Shown in pieces: positions 28,926 through 40,300 of a stretch of DNA of 64,000 nucleotides; the stretch's first letter is position 1, and every line of letters begins with the position of its first letter. The notes beneath the pieces were generated by a model. That model was not told the DNA's origin. It ran no database searches and worked only from the letters and a program-made list of their open reading frames with translations. The stretch covers positions 1-64,000 of the forward strand of contig JAHHGY010000005.1 of NCBI GenBank assembly GCA_019359635.1. Direction: 5' to 3'. A program made the translations under genes and the position numbers. Source of the stretch: Chroococcus sp. CMT-3BRIN-NPC107. Its GTDB lineage: Bacteria > Cyanobacteriota > Cyanobacteriia > Cyanobacteriales > Chroococcidiopsidaceae.

Positions 28926-29771
28926 GTGGACTTAAATCGGCTATTTAAAACCCCAAATCCGATCGTTGGTGTCGTTCATTTACTGCCTTTGCCTACAGCG
29001 CCCCGGTGGGGAGGTAGTCTTAAAGCGGTAATCGATCGCGCAGAGCAAGAAGCAACGGCTCTAGCTAGTGGCGGAGTTAATGGCATTATTGTCGAAAATT
29101 TTTTTGATGCGCCGTTTACAAAAGGTCAGGTCGATCCGGCGGTGGTTAGTGCAATGACCATTGTTATCGATCGCTTAATGAATTTGGTAACTTTGCCGAT
29201 AGGGATCAATGTTTTACGCAATGATGCCCACAGCGCGATCGCGATCGCCAGTGTGGTAAAAGCTCAATTTATCCGCGTCAACGTGCTGACGGGGGTAATG
29301 GCGACCGATCAAGGGCTAATTGAGGGAGCGGCGCACCAATTGCTGCGCTATCGTCGAGAGTTGGGTAGCGATGTGAAAATATTTGCCGATGTTTTGGTTA
29401 AACACGCTAGACCCTTAAGTTCTCCAAACCTTACGGTGGCGGTGCAAGATACTATTGAGCGGGGTTTGGCAGATGGGATTATTCTATCGGGTTGGGCGAC
29501 GGGTAGTCCACCAAATCTTGAGGATTTGGAGTTGGCAAGTGCTGCGGCTAAAGGTACGCCAGTTTTTATTGGTAGTGGCGCAAATTGGGAAAATATCTCT
29601 ACGCTGATGTCCGCCGCCGATGGGGTGATTGTTTCTAGTTCTCTTAAGCGTCACGGGCGAATAGAGCAACCGATAGATCCCAATCGGGTTAGTCAGTTTG
29701 TGGAGGCTGCTATCAGTGCTAAGTCTCCTTTGCCTTCGGTAACGGTCGATCCTGTTACCCTCCGCGCATAA
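28926..29771 (+). CDS. btpA: Photosystem I biogenesis protein BtpA
   Basis: BtpA is an extrinsic thylakoid protein that in Synechocystis is needed for stable accumulation of photosystem I reaction-centre proteins. The 281-residue product is a TIM-barrel-like protein with the family segments GVVHLLPLPTAPRWGG near the N-terminus, GGVNGIIVENFFDAPF, and VLVKHARPL. The start is GTG at 28926 (protein MDLNRLF), preceded by AGGA. No signal peptide is visible, consistent with a cytosolic-side protein. It is preceded by a long leader that may carry a small RNA or regulatory region. Confidence 0.93.
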   Translation: MDLNRLFKTPNPIVGVVHLLPLPTAPRWGGSLKAVIDRAEQEATALASGGVNGIIVENFFDAPFTKGQVDPAVVSAMTIVIDRLMNLVTLPIGINVLRNDAHSAIAIASVVKAQFIRVNVLTGVMATDQGLIEGAAHQLLRYRRELGSDVKIFADVLVKHARPLSSPNLTVAVQDTIERGLADGIILSGWATGSPPNLEDLELASAAAKGTPVFIGSGANWENISTLMSAADGVIVSSSLKRHGRIEQPIDPNRVSQFVEAAISAKSPLPSVTVDPVTLRA

Positions 29772-29985
29772 TGAAATATAGGATGACGTATTTGATTATT
29801 CTGCTCTAAGAAAAACCAAAAATTGGGAAGTTGTCTCCCCAAACCCCCTGCAAAAGGGTACTGTGTTGGTGAACGGAAGATTTTGGGGGAATATCTTTTA
29901 ATTGGGCTTTTTGTGGGGCAAATTAGGTAAATCTTAATTATCGTAGTTTTAATTACTGTAGTTTTTTAAATATAGGGTTAATTTA

Positions 29986-30945
29986 ATGAGTCGCCGCCGT
30001 TCTATTCCTTGGATTCATCGCTGGTCACGTCCCATAATTGGCGCGATCGCACTCTTTGGAGCTTTAACTACTGCTTATCTTACTTACGTCAAATTTTCCC
30101 TCAATCCTGCCGCTTGTCCTACCAAAAGCTGCGATCTCGTCCTTTCTAGCCCTTACGCGGAAATTTTTGGGCAGCCTTTAGCTTTGTTTGGTTTTCTAGC
30201 TTATGTCAGTATGCTAATTTTTGCTTTAGCTCCTTTGGCTATTGATAGCACCAAAAACAAAGAGTTACATAACAAGCTTGAAAATACAACTTGGCTATTG
30301 CTTCTAGCTGGCGCGATCGCAATGACGGTTTTTAGCAGCTATCTTATGTATCTGCTGGCTTTTGAGCTTAAAGCTTTTTGTATTTACTGTCTGGCTTCGG
30401 CACTATTTTCCCTTAGCTTGCTTGTATTAACTATCCTTGGTCGCACTTGGGAAGATATTGGACAAATTTTCTTTACGGCGATCGTTGTCGGTATGATAAC
30501 TCTAATTGGTACTTTAGGCGCTTATGCTGGCGTAAATGGCGCTGCGGCTACTGCTCCCTCTGGCCAGGTAGCGATTAGACCCATAACGCAACCAAGTCCT
30601 GGCTTTGGCTGGGAAATTACAACAATTTCTGGACAATCAGAAATCGATCTAGCACGTCACTTAACTAAAGTCGGCGCAAAAGAATATATTGCTTGGTGGT
30701 GTCCTCATTGTCACGAGCAAAAGTTATTGTTTGGTAAGGAAGCTTACAAAGAAATTAATAGTGTAGAATGCGCCGAAGGTGGCATCGATCCCCGCCCAGA
30801 TTTATGTAAAACGGCAAAAATAGAAAGCTTCCCTACTTGGGAAATTAACGGCAAGTTGTATCCTGGGGTGAAGTCTTTAAACGAACTTGCCGACCTTTCT
30901 GGTTATACAGGCGATCGCAATTTTGCTATTCTAGCCGCTCCCTAA
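29986..30945 (+). CDS. VKOR-thioredoxin fusion (disulfide-forming membrane protein)
   Basis: This 319-residue protein couples a vitamin K epoxide reductase domain to a thioredoxin-like domain, a cyanobacterial and plastid alternative to DsbB-DsbA. Residues 15-190 have about five membrane helices. The loop cysteines are in CPTKSC and the quinone-linked pair in FCIYCLAS. After a linker, residues 215-319 carry the thioredoxin-like site WWCPHCHEQ, expected on the lumenal or periplasmic side. It would oxidise cysteines in exported proteins and pass electrons to quinone. Its stop overlaps the 3' end of convergent nadB by 15 bases. Confidence 0.94.
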   Translation: MSRRRSIPWIHRWSRPIIGAIALFGALTTAYLTYVKFSLNPAACPTKSCDLVLSSPYAEIFGQPLALFGFLAYVSMLIFALAPLAIDSTKNKELHNKLENTTWLLLLAGAIAMTVFSSYLMYLLAFELKAFCIYCLASALFSLSLLVLTILGRTWEDIGQIFFTAIVVGMITLIGTLGAYAGVNGAAATAPSGQVAIRPITQPSPGFGWEITTISGQSEIDLARHLTKVGAKEYIAWWCPHCHEQKLLFGKEAYKEINSVECAEGGIDPRPDLCKTAKIESFPTWEINGKLYPGVKSLNELADLSGYTGDRNFAILAAP

Positions 30946-32610
30946 TAATGCCGATCTCCATACCTTAGCTTTCTCTACTAAAGTATGAACTTGCCACTCT
31001 TTCTCAGTTTGCAGATAGTCTTGGCGATAATGTCCGCCTCGGCTTTCGGTACGAAATAAAGCGCTTGCCAAAATTAAATAGGCAATGTCTAGTAAATTAC
31101 GAGTTTCTCCCCACAAAAATAATTGTTTGTGGGGAGTTTCTTTGTCAAAACTCCCTATTTGAGCGGTAGGTAAGTTAAATAGAAATTTACTTAAAGGTAA
31201 CTCGGCAAATTGGGAGCGCCATATTTCTAATTGCTCAATTCCTGTCTCTAAGCTTTTTTGCTCTCGACAAATTCCTGCACTTTGCCACACTAGACGCGGT
31301 AATTGTTTCCGGAGTTTGGCTAAAATTTCCTGTTGAGAGTTCCAATCAGTTGTACTCAGTTTAAATACCGATTCTGTACTGGGTTGTTCTCCAAAATCTA
31401 CGTCTTCTAGCTCTAAATTCGCCATCTGAGCGCCAAATACAATACACTCCAATAAAGAATTACTCGCCAAACGATTAGCGCCATGCACCCCGGTACTAGC
31501 GGTTTCTCCTACGGCGTACAATCCTGGTAACGATGTGCGATTCATTAAGTCTGTGACAATTCCACCCATCCAGTAATGCGCCGCCGGAGCAACGGGGATC
31601 GGTTCAGAAAAAACATCTAAACCCCAGCGTTTGCACGCTTGAATAATATTTGGGAAGCGATGACGAATTTTATCGGCGGGGATCGATCGCAAGTCTAACC
31701 AAACATTCGCCTTAGTGGGATCGATAGCAGTATTTTGTAAATGAGTAAAAATAGCCCGACTAACTACGTCTCTTGACGCTAATTCTCCTTTGGGGTGATA
31801 ATCAAAGGCAAAACGCCTACCCAGATCGTCAACTAAATGCGCTCCTTCTCCCCGCACGGCTTCGCTAATTAAAAAGCTATTTGCGCCCGGAATAGTTAAG
31901 GCTGTAGGGTGAAATTGGACAAATTCTAAATCTCGAAGTACAGCGCCACTACGCCAAGACATTGCTACTCCATCCCCCGTACTTACCGCCGGATTGGTTG
32001 TATGAGCAAAAACTTGACCGCCGCCACCCGTTGCTAAAACTACCGCTTTGGCTCGTAGCCAAATTACCCGATGTTCATAAATTAGGCTAATTCCCTGACA
32101 GCGACTTTTTGGGGAATCTAACCACAAACTTAATACTAAGGTTTGTTGAAGAATTGAAATATTTTTACGTTGCAATACTTGGGCGGTAAGAGTTGTAATT
32201 ACTTCTTTTCCCGTTGTATCGGCGGCGTGTAGCACTCGGCGGCGAGAATGAGCGGCTTCTAAAGTTAAGGCTAATTGCTCTCCTTGGCGATCGAAGGCTA
32301 CTCCCATACCCACTAACGATTGAATGCAGCTTGGGGCTTTTTGAGCTAAAAAATTCACCGCTTCAACGTTACACAAACCCGCCCCCGCCGCGATCGTATC
32401 TTCTACGTGCAAGGAAGGAGAATCTTCAGGAGACATCGCCGCCGCAATCCCTCCTTGCGCCCAATCGCTGGCAGATAAAGAAATTGTATCTTTAGTAATT
32501 AAACCAACAGAATAGGTTTCTGGAAGACAAAGCGCGGTATACAGACCTGCTGCACCCGCGCCTACTACTAAAACATCAAAGGATTGAGAGAGATTTTGTA
32601 ACTGAATCAA
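30931..32610 (-). CDS. nadB: L-aspartate oxidase NadB
   Basis: NadB oxidises L-aspartate to iminoaspartate with FAD, the first step of de novo NAD synthesis. The 559-residue protein has the FAD-binding VVGAGAAGLYTA, the DWAQGGIAAA segment, the HAADTTGKEV region, and the active-site-region motif GGIVTD followed by LYAVGETASTGVHGANRLAS, all typical of the succinate dehydrogenase/aspartate oxidase family. The likely start is a TTG at 32610, since no early ATG exists in frame. It ends inside the 3' end of the convergent VKOR gene. psbU lies 83 bases upstream on the same strand. Confidence 0.95.
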   Translation of the reverse strand: MIQLQNLSQSFDVLVVGAGAAGLYTALCLPETYSVGLITKDTISLSASDWAQGGIAAAMSPEDSPSLHVEDTIAAGAGLCNVEAVNFLAQKAPSCIQSLVGMGVAFDRQGEQLALTLEAAHSRRRVLHAADTTGKEVITTLTAQVLQRKNISILQQTLVLSLWLDSPKSRCQGISLIYEHRVIWLRAKAVVLATGGGGQVFAHTTNPAVSTGDGVAMSWRSGAVLRDLEFVQFHPTALTIPGANSFLISEAVRGEGAHLVDDLGRRFAFDYHPKGELASRDVVSRAIFTHLQNTAIDPTKANVWLDLRSIPADKIRHRFPNIIQACKRWGLDVFSEPIPVAPAAHYWMGGIVTDLMNRTSLPGLYAVGETASTGVHGANRLASNSLLECIVFGAQMANLELEDVDFGEQPSTESVFKLSTTDWNSQQEILAKLRKQLPRLVWQSAGICREQKSLETGIEQLEIWRSQFAELPLSKFLFNLPTAQIGSFDKETPHKQLFLWGETRNLLDIAYLILASALFRTESRGGHYRQDYLQTEKEWQVHTLVEKAKVWRSALLGSG

Positions 32611-32693
32611 GGTGTTGAAAATAGTTTTAAGCTAAACATATATTTATAGCTCAAAACTTACCTAACTTGAGGAAGTCGCCTTTACAGATTTGG

Positions 32694-33143
32694 TTATCTG
32701 TAAATACCGTTGTTGTAGCGATCGTCGCCTTCGTTAAATACTGAATCAGATTCCGTTACAGTGAAATTATCCAAGTTGCCTTGGAGGATTTCTTTTTGGC
32801 GATCGCTTAATCCGATAATCTTCAATACGTCTTCTACTTGGTTGTAGGGCGCATTTTGAATGATTGCTTTAGCTAAAGTTGGATACATCCCCGGATAGCG
32901 TTGGAAAGCTCGGACGTTGGTATTGTTTAAGTCGATTTTTTTGCCAAACTCTGTGTCTAGCTTGTCATCGGCTTTGTTACGTAGTTTGGTAGGCATTTCT
33001 ACTTTAGCTAAAACCGTTAGGGGTGTATGAAAGCTCGTGCTAGGAAAAGCTAGGGCGGTTTGGTGGGAGGAAACGCCATCTAATAATCCCCAGCATCCTA
33101 CTACCATTAGCAATATTGTTAATCGACGTAAAAAAATTCTCAC
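32694..33143 (-). CDS. psbU: Photosystem II extrinsic 12 kDa protein PsbU
   Basis: PsbU stabilises the oxygen-evolving complex on the lumenal face of photosystem II; it occurs in cyanobacteria and red algae. The 149-residue precursor starts at GTG 33143 with a twin-basic hydrophobic signal sequence ([19 protein letters not shown]) and a cleavage region near ALAF. The mature domain shows [20 protein letters not shown] and [15 protein letters not shown], the conserved PsbU helix-hairpin-helix-like core. Length is normal for the family. nadB follows on the same strand. Confidence 0.95.
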   Translation of the reverse strand: MRIFLRRLTILLMVVGCWGLLDGVSSHQTALAFPSTSFHTPLTVLAKVEMPTKLRNKADDKLDTEFGKKIDLNNTNVRAFQRYPGMYPTLAKAIIQNAPYNQVEDVLKIIGLSDRQKEILQGNLDNFTVTESDSVFNEGDDRYNNGIYR

Positions 33144-33413
33144 GGTTTATATTTACCTCTTGTTTGGGCGTGGCTGAGATCGATACAGCACTTATCAGAA
33201 ACTAATATACAGCGATGCGCGACCCCTAATATTTACAATGCTGTTAAGGAATGCTGCTTTTAAAATTCGCCCTAGCTAGAAGGGATAAATTAGCTCTAAA
33301 TTCGCTATAGTCTAGGCTAGAACGTAAAACATAACGTTTAGTTCAACTTTTGAACAGATAGCCAGGGCTAGAGAGTGTAGATAGTATTTAAGCGCAATTA
33401 TTAATTTTTAAGT

Positions 33414-35537
33414 ATGAGTTCTTCGTCCTCAAAACAGGGAAACTTTACCAAACTAGCTTCATCGCTCTTGAGTGGGACGGTGATTGTTGCTAGTCTTGCA
33501 GTTTCAGCGCTAGTAATCGGTGCAAAGCAACTTTCACTTTTAGAAGGATGGGAATTAAGTTTTGCCGATACCTTAGTTCGCCTGCAACCAGATAAAGGTA
33601 TCGATCCGCGCTTGTTGGTGGTAGCGGTTGACGAAGAAGATATCCGCAATTTAGGCAAGTGGCCTGCCAGCGATCGCGTAATTAATCAGTTGCTAGATAA
33701 GCTTAACCAAAATCAACCCGCCGCTATTGGTTTAGATATTTATCGAGATTTGCCTTTAGAACCTGGTAATGCGGAATTAGTCACAAATTTGCAATTAACC
33801 GATAATATTATTGCGGTATGCAAGTCTGGTCATGGCGATCGCGATCGCGGTGTTGCGCCACCCAAAGAAGTACCGCTCGACCGCTTAGGATTTAGCGATC
33901 TTGTCGTTGATAGTGATAGCGTGGTACGGCGCAATTTACTAACTTTAACTCCGGCTACAAATTCGGCGTGTCCGGCAGAATACTCTTTTAGTTTTCAACT
34001 TGCCTTGCATTATTTGGCAAAGCAAGGAATCAAATTAGAAAAAACTCCCCAAGAACACTGGAAGCTAGGCAACACTACCTTTACACCAATAAATAACGAT
34101 ACGGCAGAATATCAAAACGTTGATGCTAGAGGCTACCAAGTATTATTAAATTACCGCTCGCCAGGTAGAGTTGCAGATATAGTCAACCTAACCGATGTAC
34201 TGCAAGGAAATTTCGATCCAAAGCTAGTAAAGGATCGAGTGGTTTTAATTGGCGTAACGGCTAGTAGTGGCAATGATTTTTTGTATACACCCTACAGTAA
34301 AGGACAAAACCAAGATTTACGGATGCCTGGGGTAGTAGTTCACGCCCAAGCTGTCAGCCAGATATTAAGCGCCGCAACAGATAGTAAATCTCTCTTTTGG
34401 ACGATGCCAGGATGGGCAGAAATTCCTTGGATCTTGGTTTGGTCTTTGGTGGGAGGAGTAATAGTCTGGCGGCTGCGCAATCCTTTAATTATTGTAGGTT
34501 TGGAGGCGGCGGCGTTTGCTGGATTGTTGGGAATCGGCATAGTAATGTTTACTGGGCTGGGTAGAGTGCCATTAGTACCGCCAGCACTAGCTTTACTACT
34601 AACAGGTGCGAGTGTTGCTTCTTATAAAGGCTATAAAAATTCTTCTATAGTAGGATCGTTACTTGAACCCGCAAATTCTACTAACTACGAAGAAGACCAA
34701 ACTCAGCTACCCCAACTAGACGCTGTAGATAACAATTTACTCGACGGACGCTATAAAGTTGTCAGCAATATCGGTAAAGGTGGGTTTGGGGAAACTTATT
34801 TGGCTGAAGATACCAAAAGACCGGGAAATCCTTATTGTGTAGTTAAACAATTGAAGCCTACTCGCACTGATGAAAGATTTTTGGAAATTGCTAGACGTTT
34901 TTTTAATACCGAAGCAAAAACTTTAGAAACTGTTGGTAGAAACGATCGCATTCCTCAATTATTAGCTTACTTTGAATCAAACAAAGAGTTTTATTTAGTC
35001 CAAGAGTACATTAAAGGTCATTCTTTGAGCGACGAACTTACCCCCGGTAAAAAGCTATCAGAACCTTACGTTATAGCTTTACTCAAAGATGTCATCGAAG
35101 TTCTCCAATTTATTCATGGTTTTGGTGTAATTCATCGAGACATCAAGCCCGGTAATATCATGCGGCGCGAAGCCGATGGGCGGTTAGTTTTAATTGACTT
35201 TGGGGCTGTAAAACAGTTAGAAACGCAAATTGCTGATGTTTCTGAAAGTAATACGGTAGCGATTGGTACGTCTGGTTATGCGCCACCAGAACAACTATTA
35301 GGACAACCCGTACTTAGTAGCGATATTTATGCTTTAGGGATGATTGGAATTCAAGCCTTAGTTGGCATCCCTGCGGTACAAATTCCTAAAGAGCCAGAAA
35401 CTAAAGAAGTTATTTGGCGCGATCGCACTTCAGTTAGCGCTAAACTAGCAGCGATCTTAGACAAAATGGTTGCTTACCGCTATCAGGATAGATATCAATC
35501 GGCGATAGAAGTTGGCGTTGACTTACAGCTACTTTAA
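33414..35537 (+). CDS. CHASE2-domain serine/threonine protein kinase
   Basis: This 707-residue membrane kinase senses something outside the cytoplasm and phosphorylates Ser/Thr targets inside. An N-terminal helix (about 20-45) anchors a periplasmic CHASE2 domain (50-310, with GLDIYRDLPLE and VVLIGVTASSGNDF), followed by three closely spaced helices (about 320-405). The kinase (440-705) has GKGGFGETYLAED, an HRDIKPGNI catalytic loop, LIDFGAV and the activation-segment GTSGYAPPEQ. It is divergent from psbU. Forkhead-associated proteins at 55.3-57.9 kb could read its phosphorylations, but that is only a guess. Confidence 0.94.
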   Translation: MSSSSSKQGNFTKLASSLLSGTVIVASLAVSALVIGAKQLSLLEGWELSFADTLVRLQPDKGIDPRLLVVAVDEEDIRNLGKWPASDRVINQLLDKLNQNQPAAIGLDIYRDLPLEPGNAELVTNLQLTDNIIAVCKSGHGDRDRGVAPPKEVPLDRLGFSDLVVDSDSVVRRNLLTLTPATNSACPAEYSFSFQLALHYLAKQGIKLEKTPQEHWKLGNTTFTPINNDTAEYQNVDARGYQVLLNYRSPGRVADIVNLTDVLQGNFDPKLVKDRVVLIGVTASSGNDFLYTPYSKGQNQDLRMPGVVVHAQAVSQILSAATDSKSLFWTMPGWAEIPWILVWSLVGGVIVWRLRNPLIIVGLEAAAFAGLLGIGIVMFTGLGRVPLVPPALALLLTGASVASYKGYKNSSIVGSLLEPANSTNYEEDQTQLPQLDAVDNNLLDGRYKVVSNIGKGGFGETYLAEDTKRPGNPYCVVKQLKPTRTDERFLEIARRFFNTEAKTLETVGRNDRIPQLLAYFESNKEFYLVQEYIKGHSLSDELTPGKKLSEPYVIALLKDVIEVLQFIHGFGVIHRDIKPGNIMRREADGRLVLIDFGAVKQLETQIADVSESNTVAIGTSGYAPPEQLLGQPVLSSDIYALGMIGIQALVGIPAVQIPKEPETKEVIWRDRTSVSAKLAAILDKMVAYRYQDRYQSAIEVGVDLQLL

Positions 35538-35597
35538 AAGCTGTTAATTTTTTTACCGAGCAATAGTTCTATCAACGATCGCTTACGCTAAAAAGTT

Positions 35598-37217
35598 ATG
35601 AATCTCATTTATCTGCTTTTGCGTTCTTCGTGGCTAACCGTTGCGATCGCAATTTTTACGGGATTACTTAGCGGTGCGAGTAGTGCTTGGCTGATTGCTC
35701 TAATTAGTACGGCTGTTAGTAGCAACGGAAGTAATCGCCCTGACTTGGTTTGGCTATTTTTGGGGCTGATAATAGTTGTATTTATTACAGGTTTAATCTC
35801 GCAAATTTGGTTGATTCGTCTCGGTCAAAAAGTCATATTTGACTTGCAAATGAGTTTGAGCAGAAGAATTTTGTCAGCTTATTTACGCCACTTAGAAGAA
35901 TTGGGCGCTCCTAAGCTTTTGGCAACTTTGACAGATGATGTGCAATCTCTCTCCAACCTCGTCTTTGTAATTCCTTTGATAAGCGTCGATATTGCGGTCG
36001 TAGTTGGCTGTCTATTTTATCTTGGCTGGCTTTCGTGGCTAGTATTATTAGTAGTTTTCAGCTTTTTGTTTGTTGCTACTTTGAGCGTACAATTTTTGTT
36101 AGCTAGAGGCGAACGTTTATTAGGTTTAGCGCGGGAGGAGCAAGATCGATTATTCAAGCATTTTCGTACTATTACGGAAGGCACAAAAGAACTAAAGTTG
36201 AATCAAGCGCGTCGCCAAGAATTTCTGGAGGGGGAATTACAAAAGGCGGCGGAGTCTTCACAGCATTATAAAAATGTTAGCTTGAGTATTTTTGCTTTTA
36301 CTGCTAATTGGGGACAGATTTTATTTTTTCTAGCGATCGCGTTACTACTTTTTGGCTTGCCTCAAATAACAACTGTTGAAACTCCAGTTTTATCTAGCTA
36401 CATTCTAACTGTTACCTATTTAACAACTCCTCTGCGTAGCGTCTTAGAGTTATTGCCTAATCTCAGTAGAGCTAGTGTAGCGCTGCAAAAATTAGATAGG
36501 TTGGGGCTATCGTTAGTCGAGCAATCTGAAGAAATAAATTACCCGCAGCTTGACCTTAAATTTGCTTGGCAACAATTGAATTTAACAGCAGTTACTCACG
36601 CTTATCGTGGAGAAAGTGCCGAACATAGTTTTACTCTTGGTCCTATCGATTTAACTTTTCGCTCTGGAGAATTAGTATTTATAGTTGGTGGTAATGGTAG
36701 CGGTAAGTCAACCCTTGTTAAGTTAATTACTGGGCTTTATACTCCTGAAACTGGACAAATTCAAGTTGATAATCAACTTATAACTGAGCAAAATCGAGAA
36801 TGGTATCGCCAGCAATTTTCCGTTGTGTTTGCTGATTTTTATTTATTTGAACAGCTATTAGGTATAGATAAATCTAATTTGGAACAGGTGCAATATTACT
36901 TAAACTTGCTACAACTAGAACGCAAAGTTCAAGTTAGCGATGGCAAACTATCAACTACGGCTTTATCTCAAGGACAACGAAAACGTCTAGCTTTACTTAC
37001 TGCTTATTTAGAAGATCGCCCTATATACGTATTTGATGAATGGGCATCGGATCAAGATCCTGTATTCAAAGAGATTTTTTACACTCAGCTATTAGTGCAA
37101 TTGCAAAATCGAGGCAAAACAGTGTTAGTAATTAGCCACGACGACCGCTATTTTCATTTAGGAAGTCGCATTATTAAGCTTGATTATGGCAAAGTTGAGT
37201 ACGACAAATATATCTAG
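35598..37217 (+). CDS. ABC exporter of the cyclic peptide/siderophore type
   Basis: The 539-residue half-transporter has an N-terminal membrane domain (about six helices, residues 1-310) and a C-terminal ATPase (about 330-539). The ATPase shows Walker A VGGNGSGKST, a variant signature LSQGQRKRLALLTAY, Walker B with IYVFDEWASDQDP, and VISHDDRYF. The FDEWASDQDP sequence and the SQGQ signature are characteristic of SyrD/PvdE-like cyclic peptide exporters. No peptide synthetase gene is nearby, so the substrate is unknown. It starts 60 bases after the CHASE2 kinase and may be co-transcribed with it. Confidence 0.9.
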   Translation: MNLIYLLLRSSWLTVAIAIFTGLLSGASSAWLIALISTAVSSNGSNRPDLVWLFLGLIIVVFITGLISQIWLIRLGQKVIFDLQMSLSRRILSAYLRHLEELGAPKLLATLTDDVQSLSNLVFVIPLISVDIAVVVGCLFYLGWLSWLVLLVVFSFLFVATLSVQFLLARGERLLGLAREEQDRLFKHFRTITEGTKELKLNQARRQEFLEGELQKAAESSQHYKNVSLSIFAFTANWGQILFFLAIALLLFGLPQITTVETPVLSSYILTVTYLTTPLRSVLELLPNLSRASVALQKLDRLGLSLVEQSEEINYPQLDLKFAWQQLNLTAVTHAYRGESAEHSFTLGPIDLTFRSGELVFIVGGNGSGKSTLVKLITGLYTPETGQIQVDNQLITEQNREWYRQQFSVVFADFYLFEQLLGIDKSNLEQVQYYLNLLQLERKVQVSDGKLSTTALSQGQRKRLALLTAYLEDRPIYVFDEWASDQDPVFKEIFYTQLLVQLQNRGKTVLVISHDDRYFHLGSRIIKLDYGKVEYDKYI

Positions 37218-37393
37218 CAAAAATAGCGGTGGCAAGCTAACATCTTAATGCTGGGTTTGTAAAAGCGATCGCGTAAAATTTCGTAAATATTATATACGTT
37301 TATTTTACTTCTTACGCAATATTTGACTATATTCCACTAAACCCCTGTTAATTTTGAGCAAATACGAGTTTCGTAGGAATCTAGGCTTAGAAT

Positions 37394-40300
37394 ATGAAAA
37401 AAATTTGGGTAGGGTTATTTAGTGTTGTCGCAATTAGTAGCGCGATCGCTACTAACAATTGCGCTATTGCTCAAATTAGTCCCGATACCACATTAGGCAG
37501 CGAAAGTTCTTTAACCCAAGCTGATACTCAATTTCCTATAGATATAATCGAAGGCGGAGCAACTCGCGGAGCTAATCTATTTCACAGTTTTAGCGAATTT
37601 AATATTGAAGAAGGGCGAGGAGCTTACTTTTATAGTCCTAGCGCCGATATTCAAAATATTCTTGCTCGCGTTACAGGTAGCAATCCCTCCACAATTTTGG
37701 GAACTATTGGCACTTACGGCAACTCTATACCCAACTTATTTTTAATTAATCCCAACGGGATTATTTTTGGCGCAAATGCCAGTCTAGATATGGGGAATTC
37801 CGGTCTAGATGTTGGCGGTACGGGTGGCTCGTTTGTTGCCACGACAGCCAATGCCGTAATTCTTGGCGATACAGGCGGAATATTCTCCGCCTCCAATCCC
37901 GCCGCTAGTAATTTGCTTAATATTGCGCCTTCAGCGCTGTTTTTTAACAGTAATTCCCCCGCAGAAATTGTTAATCGCTCTAGCGCTACAACTTCGGTAC
38001 TTGAGTTTTTCACTAGTGGATTGCAAGTGCCAAATAGTCGCAGCTTGTTATTGGTAGGGGGAAAGGTCACTTTAGATGATGGAGAATTAGTGGCGGCTGG
38101 CGGTCGAGTTGAGTTAGCAGGAGTAACACAAGGAACCCTAGGACTAAATATAGATGGTAACGATTTGAGTTTAAATTATCCGGACGAGGTACAACGAGCC
38201 GATATAGTTCTCACAAATAATTCTGCTATTAGTGTACTTGGTAACAGTGGCGGCAATATTGTAGTCTATGCTCAAAACTTGGATGTTTTAGAGCAAAGCC
38301 AACTATATGGAGGAATATTAGCCGGACAAGGGGCTGTTGACGCTCAAGCGGGAGACATTACTCTAAATGCCACGGGTACAATTGCGATCGCAGGCAAGGA
38401 CAATTCTTTTTCTTCTGTTTCTGCCATATTCAATACTATAGGTTGGGGCGCGGTAGGACAAGGTGGCGATATTAATATAATTGCTGACTCGCTGTTTCTC
38501 AATGGCGCTGGTCTAAGTAGTATTAGTAGCGGACAAGGAAATGTTGGCAGCATATTTATTCAAGTTGAAAACTCAGCATCTTTTGTAAATAGCGGCATTT
38601 TTAGCAATTTGAGCGCGGAAGGGACAGGCAATGCTGGTAATATTGCTATTCAAGCTGAGTCTATCTTTTTTAGTGGAACCAATTTGAGTACAGGTACTAG
38701 CGGGCAGGGAAATGCTGGTAACATATTTATCCAAGCTGGGTTACTGTCTTTAAATGACTCATTATTGAGTGCAACTACTAGCGGTCAAGGAGATGCGGGT
38801 AGTATCTTTATCCAGGTTCCTAACTCGGTTTCTATAAATAGTAGCACCATAATTAGTGACGTAGATTCTGGAGCTATAGGCAAGGGAGGTAATATTGATA
38901 TTCAAGCTCGGTCGCTTGCCTTAATTAATAATTCTGGACTAAGCACCGGTACAAGAGGTCAAGGAGACGCAGGTAGCGTATTTATTCAGTCCAATGCTGT
39001 AGTTTTAGATAATAGCAGAATTTTTAGTAGTAATTTTGGTAATTTTGTAAGCATTCTTACTGGTAATGAAGAAGAAATAGCCCTAGGTAATGGTGGTGAT
39101 ATTCGGATTGTTACAGGCTCGCTTACCTTAAATAACGACGCTGCTCTAACTACTAGCACTTTAGGATTAGGAGATGCGGGCAATGTCTTTATTAGCGCTA
39201 CAGGTTCTGTATCTCTAGCAAGAAGTAGTATTTCCAGTGATGTTTTCAGCGGTACTCTTTTAGGTGTTGAAGGAGCCAACGGCGAAATTATAGATATTAT
39301 TGGCGCTACGGCGGTAGGTAATGGTGGTGATATTAATATTGACGCACAGTCTTTATCTCTTAGCGACGAATCTTTGCTGGCAACTGGCACTTTTGGACTA
39401 GGAGATGCAGGCAATGTAGCGATCCAGACTAGCGGGGCAGTCAGATTTACAAATAATAGTGGCATCTTAAGCGGTGTCATCAGTAATGCCTTTGTCGGGC
39501 TAGTGGGAGCCGAGGCTGTAGGTAAAGGTGGCGATCTAAGTATTGTGGCAGATTCCCTTACTCTCGATTCCTCTACTCTAGCTACTAACACTGCCGGAGA
39601 AGGAAATTCTGGGGCAATATTCATCCAAGCTAATGATATTTTTATAACCAATGACAGCCGGATTACTAGCGCCGTGCAGCAAGGCGGGATTGGGGATGCG
39701 GGAGATATTAATATTCAAGCGGGATCGCTTTATATAACAGGCGGCTCTCAAATCCGCGCTGCTGTTGAGCGAGAGAGAGACAATCTTCCTGGTGGTCAAG
39801 GCAAAGGCGGCAATATTTCAATTAATGCCAGCGAAACTGTAGACATTTCGGGTGTAAATGGCAACGGGTTTTCTAGTGCCTTAAGTACCAGTAGCGATCG
39901 CGGCGCAAGCGGTGAAGCTGGAAATATTATTGTAAATACCAGCAACTTCCGTATCGCTGATGGTGCAGTAGTGAACGCTTTAACGGCAAACTCTAGCAAT
40001 GCAGGCAATATTACAATTAATGCCAATAACTTTACAGCGACGGGTGGTGGGCAAGTCCTTACAACGACAAGTAGCGGTGGCAATGCAGGTAGTATCAACC
40101 TCAACGTTGCTAATAATGTCGATCTTAGTGGTAGCGATCCAAATTTTGCATCTCGCCAAGCCCAATTTGGCACAGATATAGTTACAAATCAAAGTCCCTC
40201 TAGCGGCTTGTTTGCAAATACAGCGCTCGGTTCCACGGGTAGTGGTGGTAGTATTTTTGTCAATTCTCAGGAGTTTAATATCTCTGAAAATGCGGGAGTG

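Noticed and set aside
38986-39651. 221-codon minus-strand frame within tpsA copy 1 (and similar frames at 39796-40173, 42748-43284 and 43561-43938)
   Set aside because: Antisense shadows created by the repetitive beta-helix coding sequence; the same shadow recurs in both paralogues at matching places.
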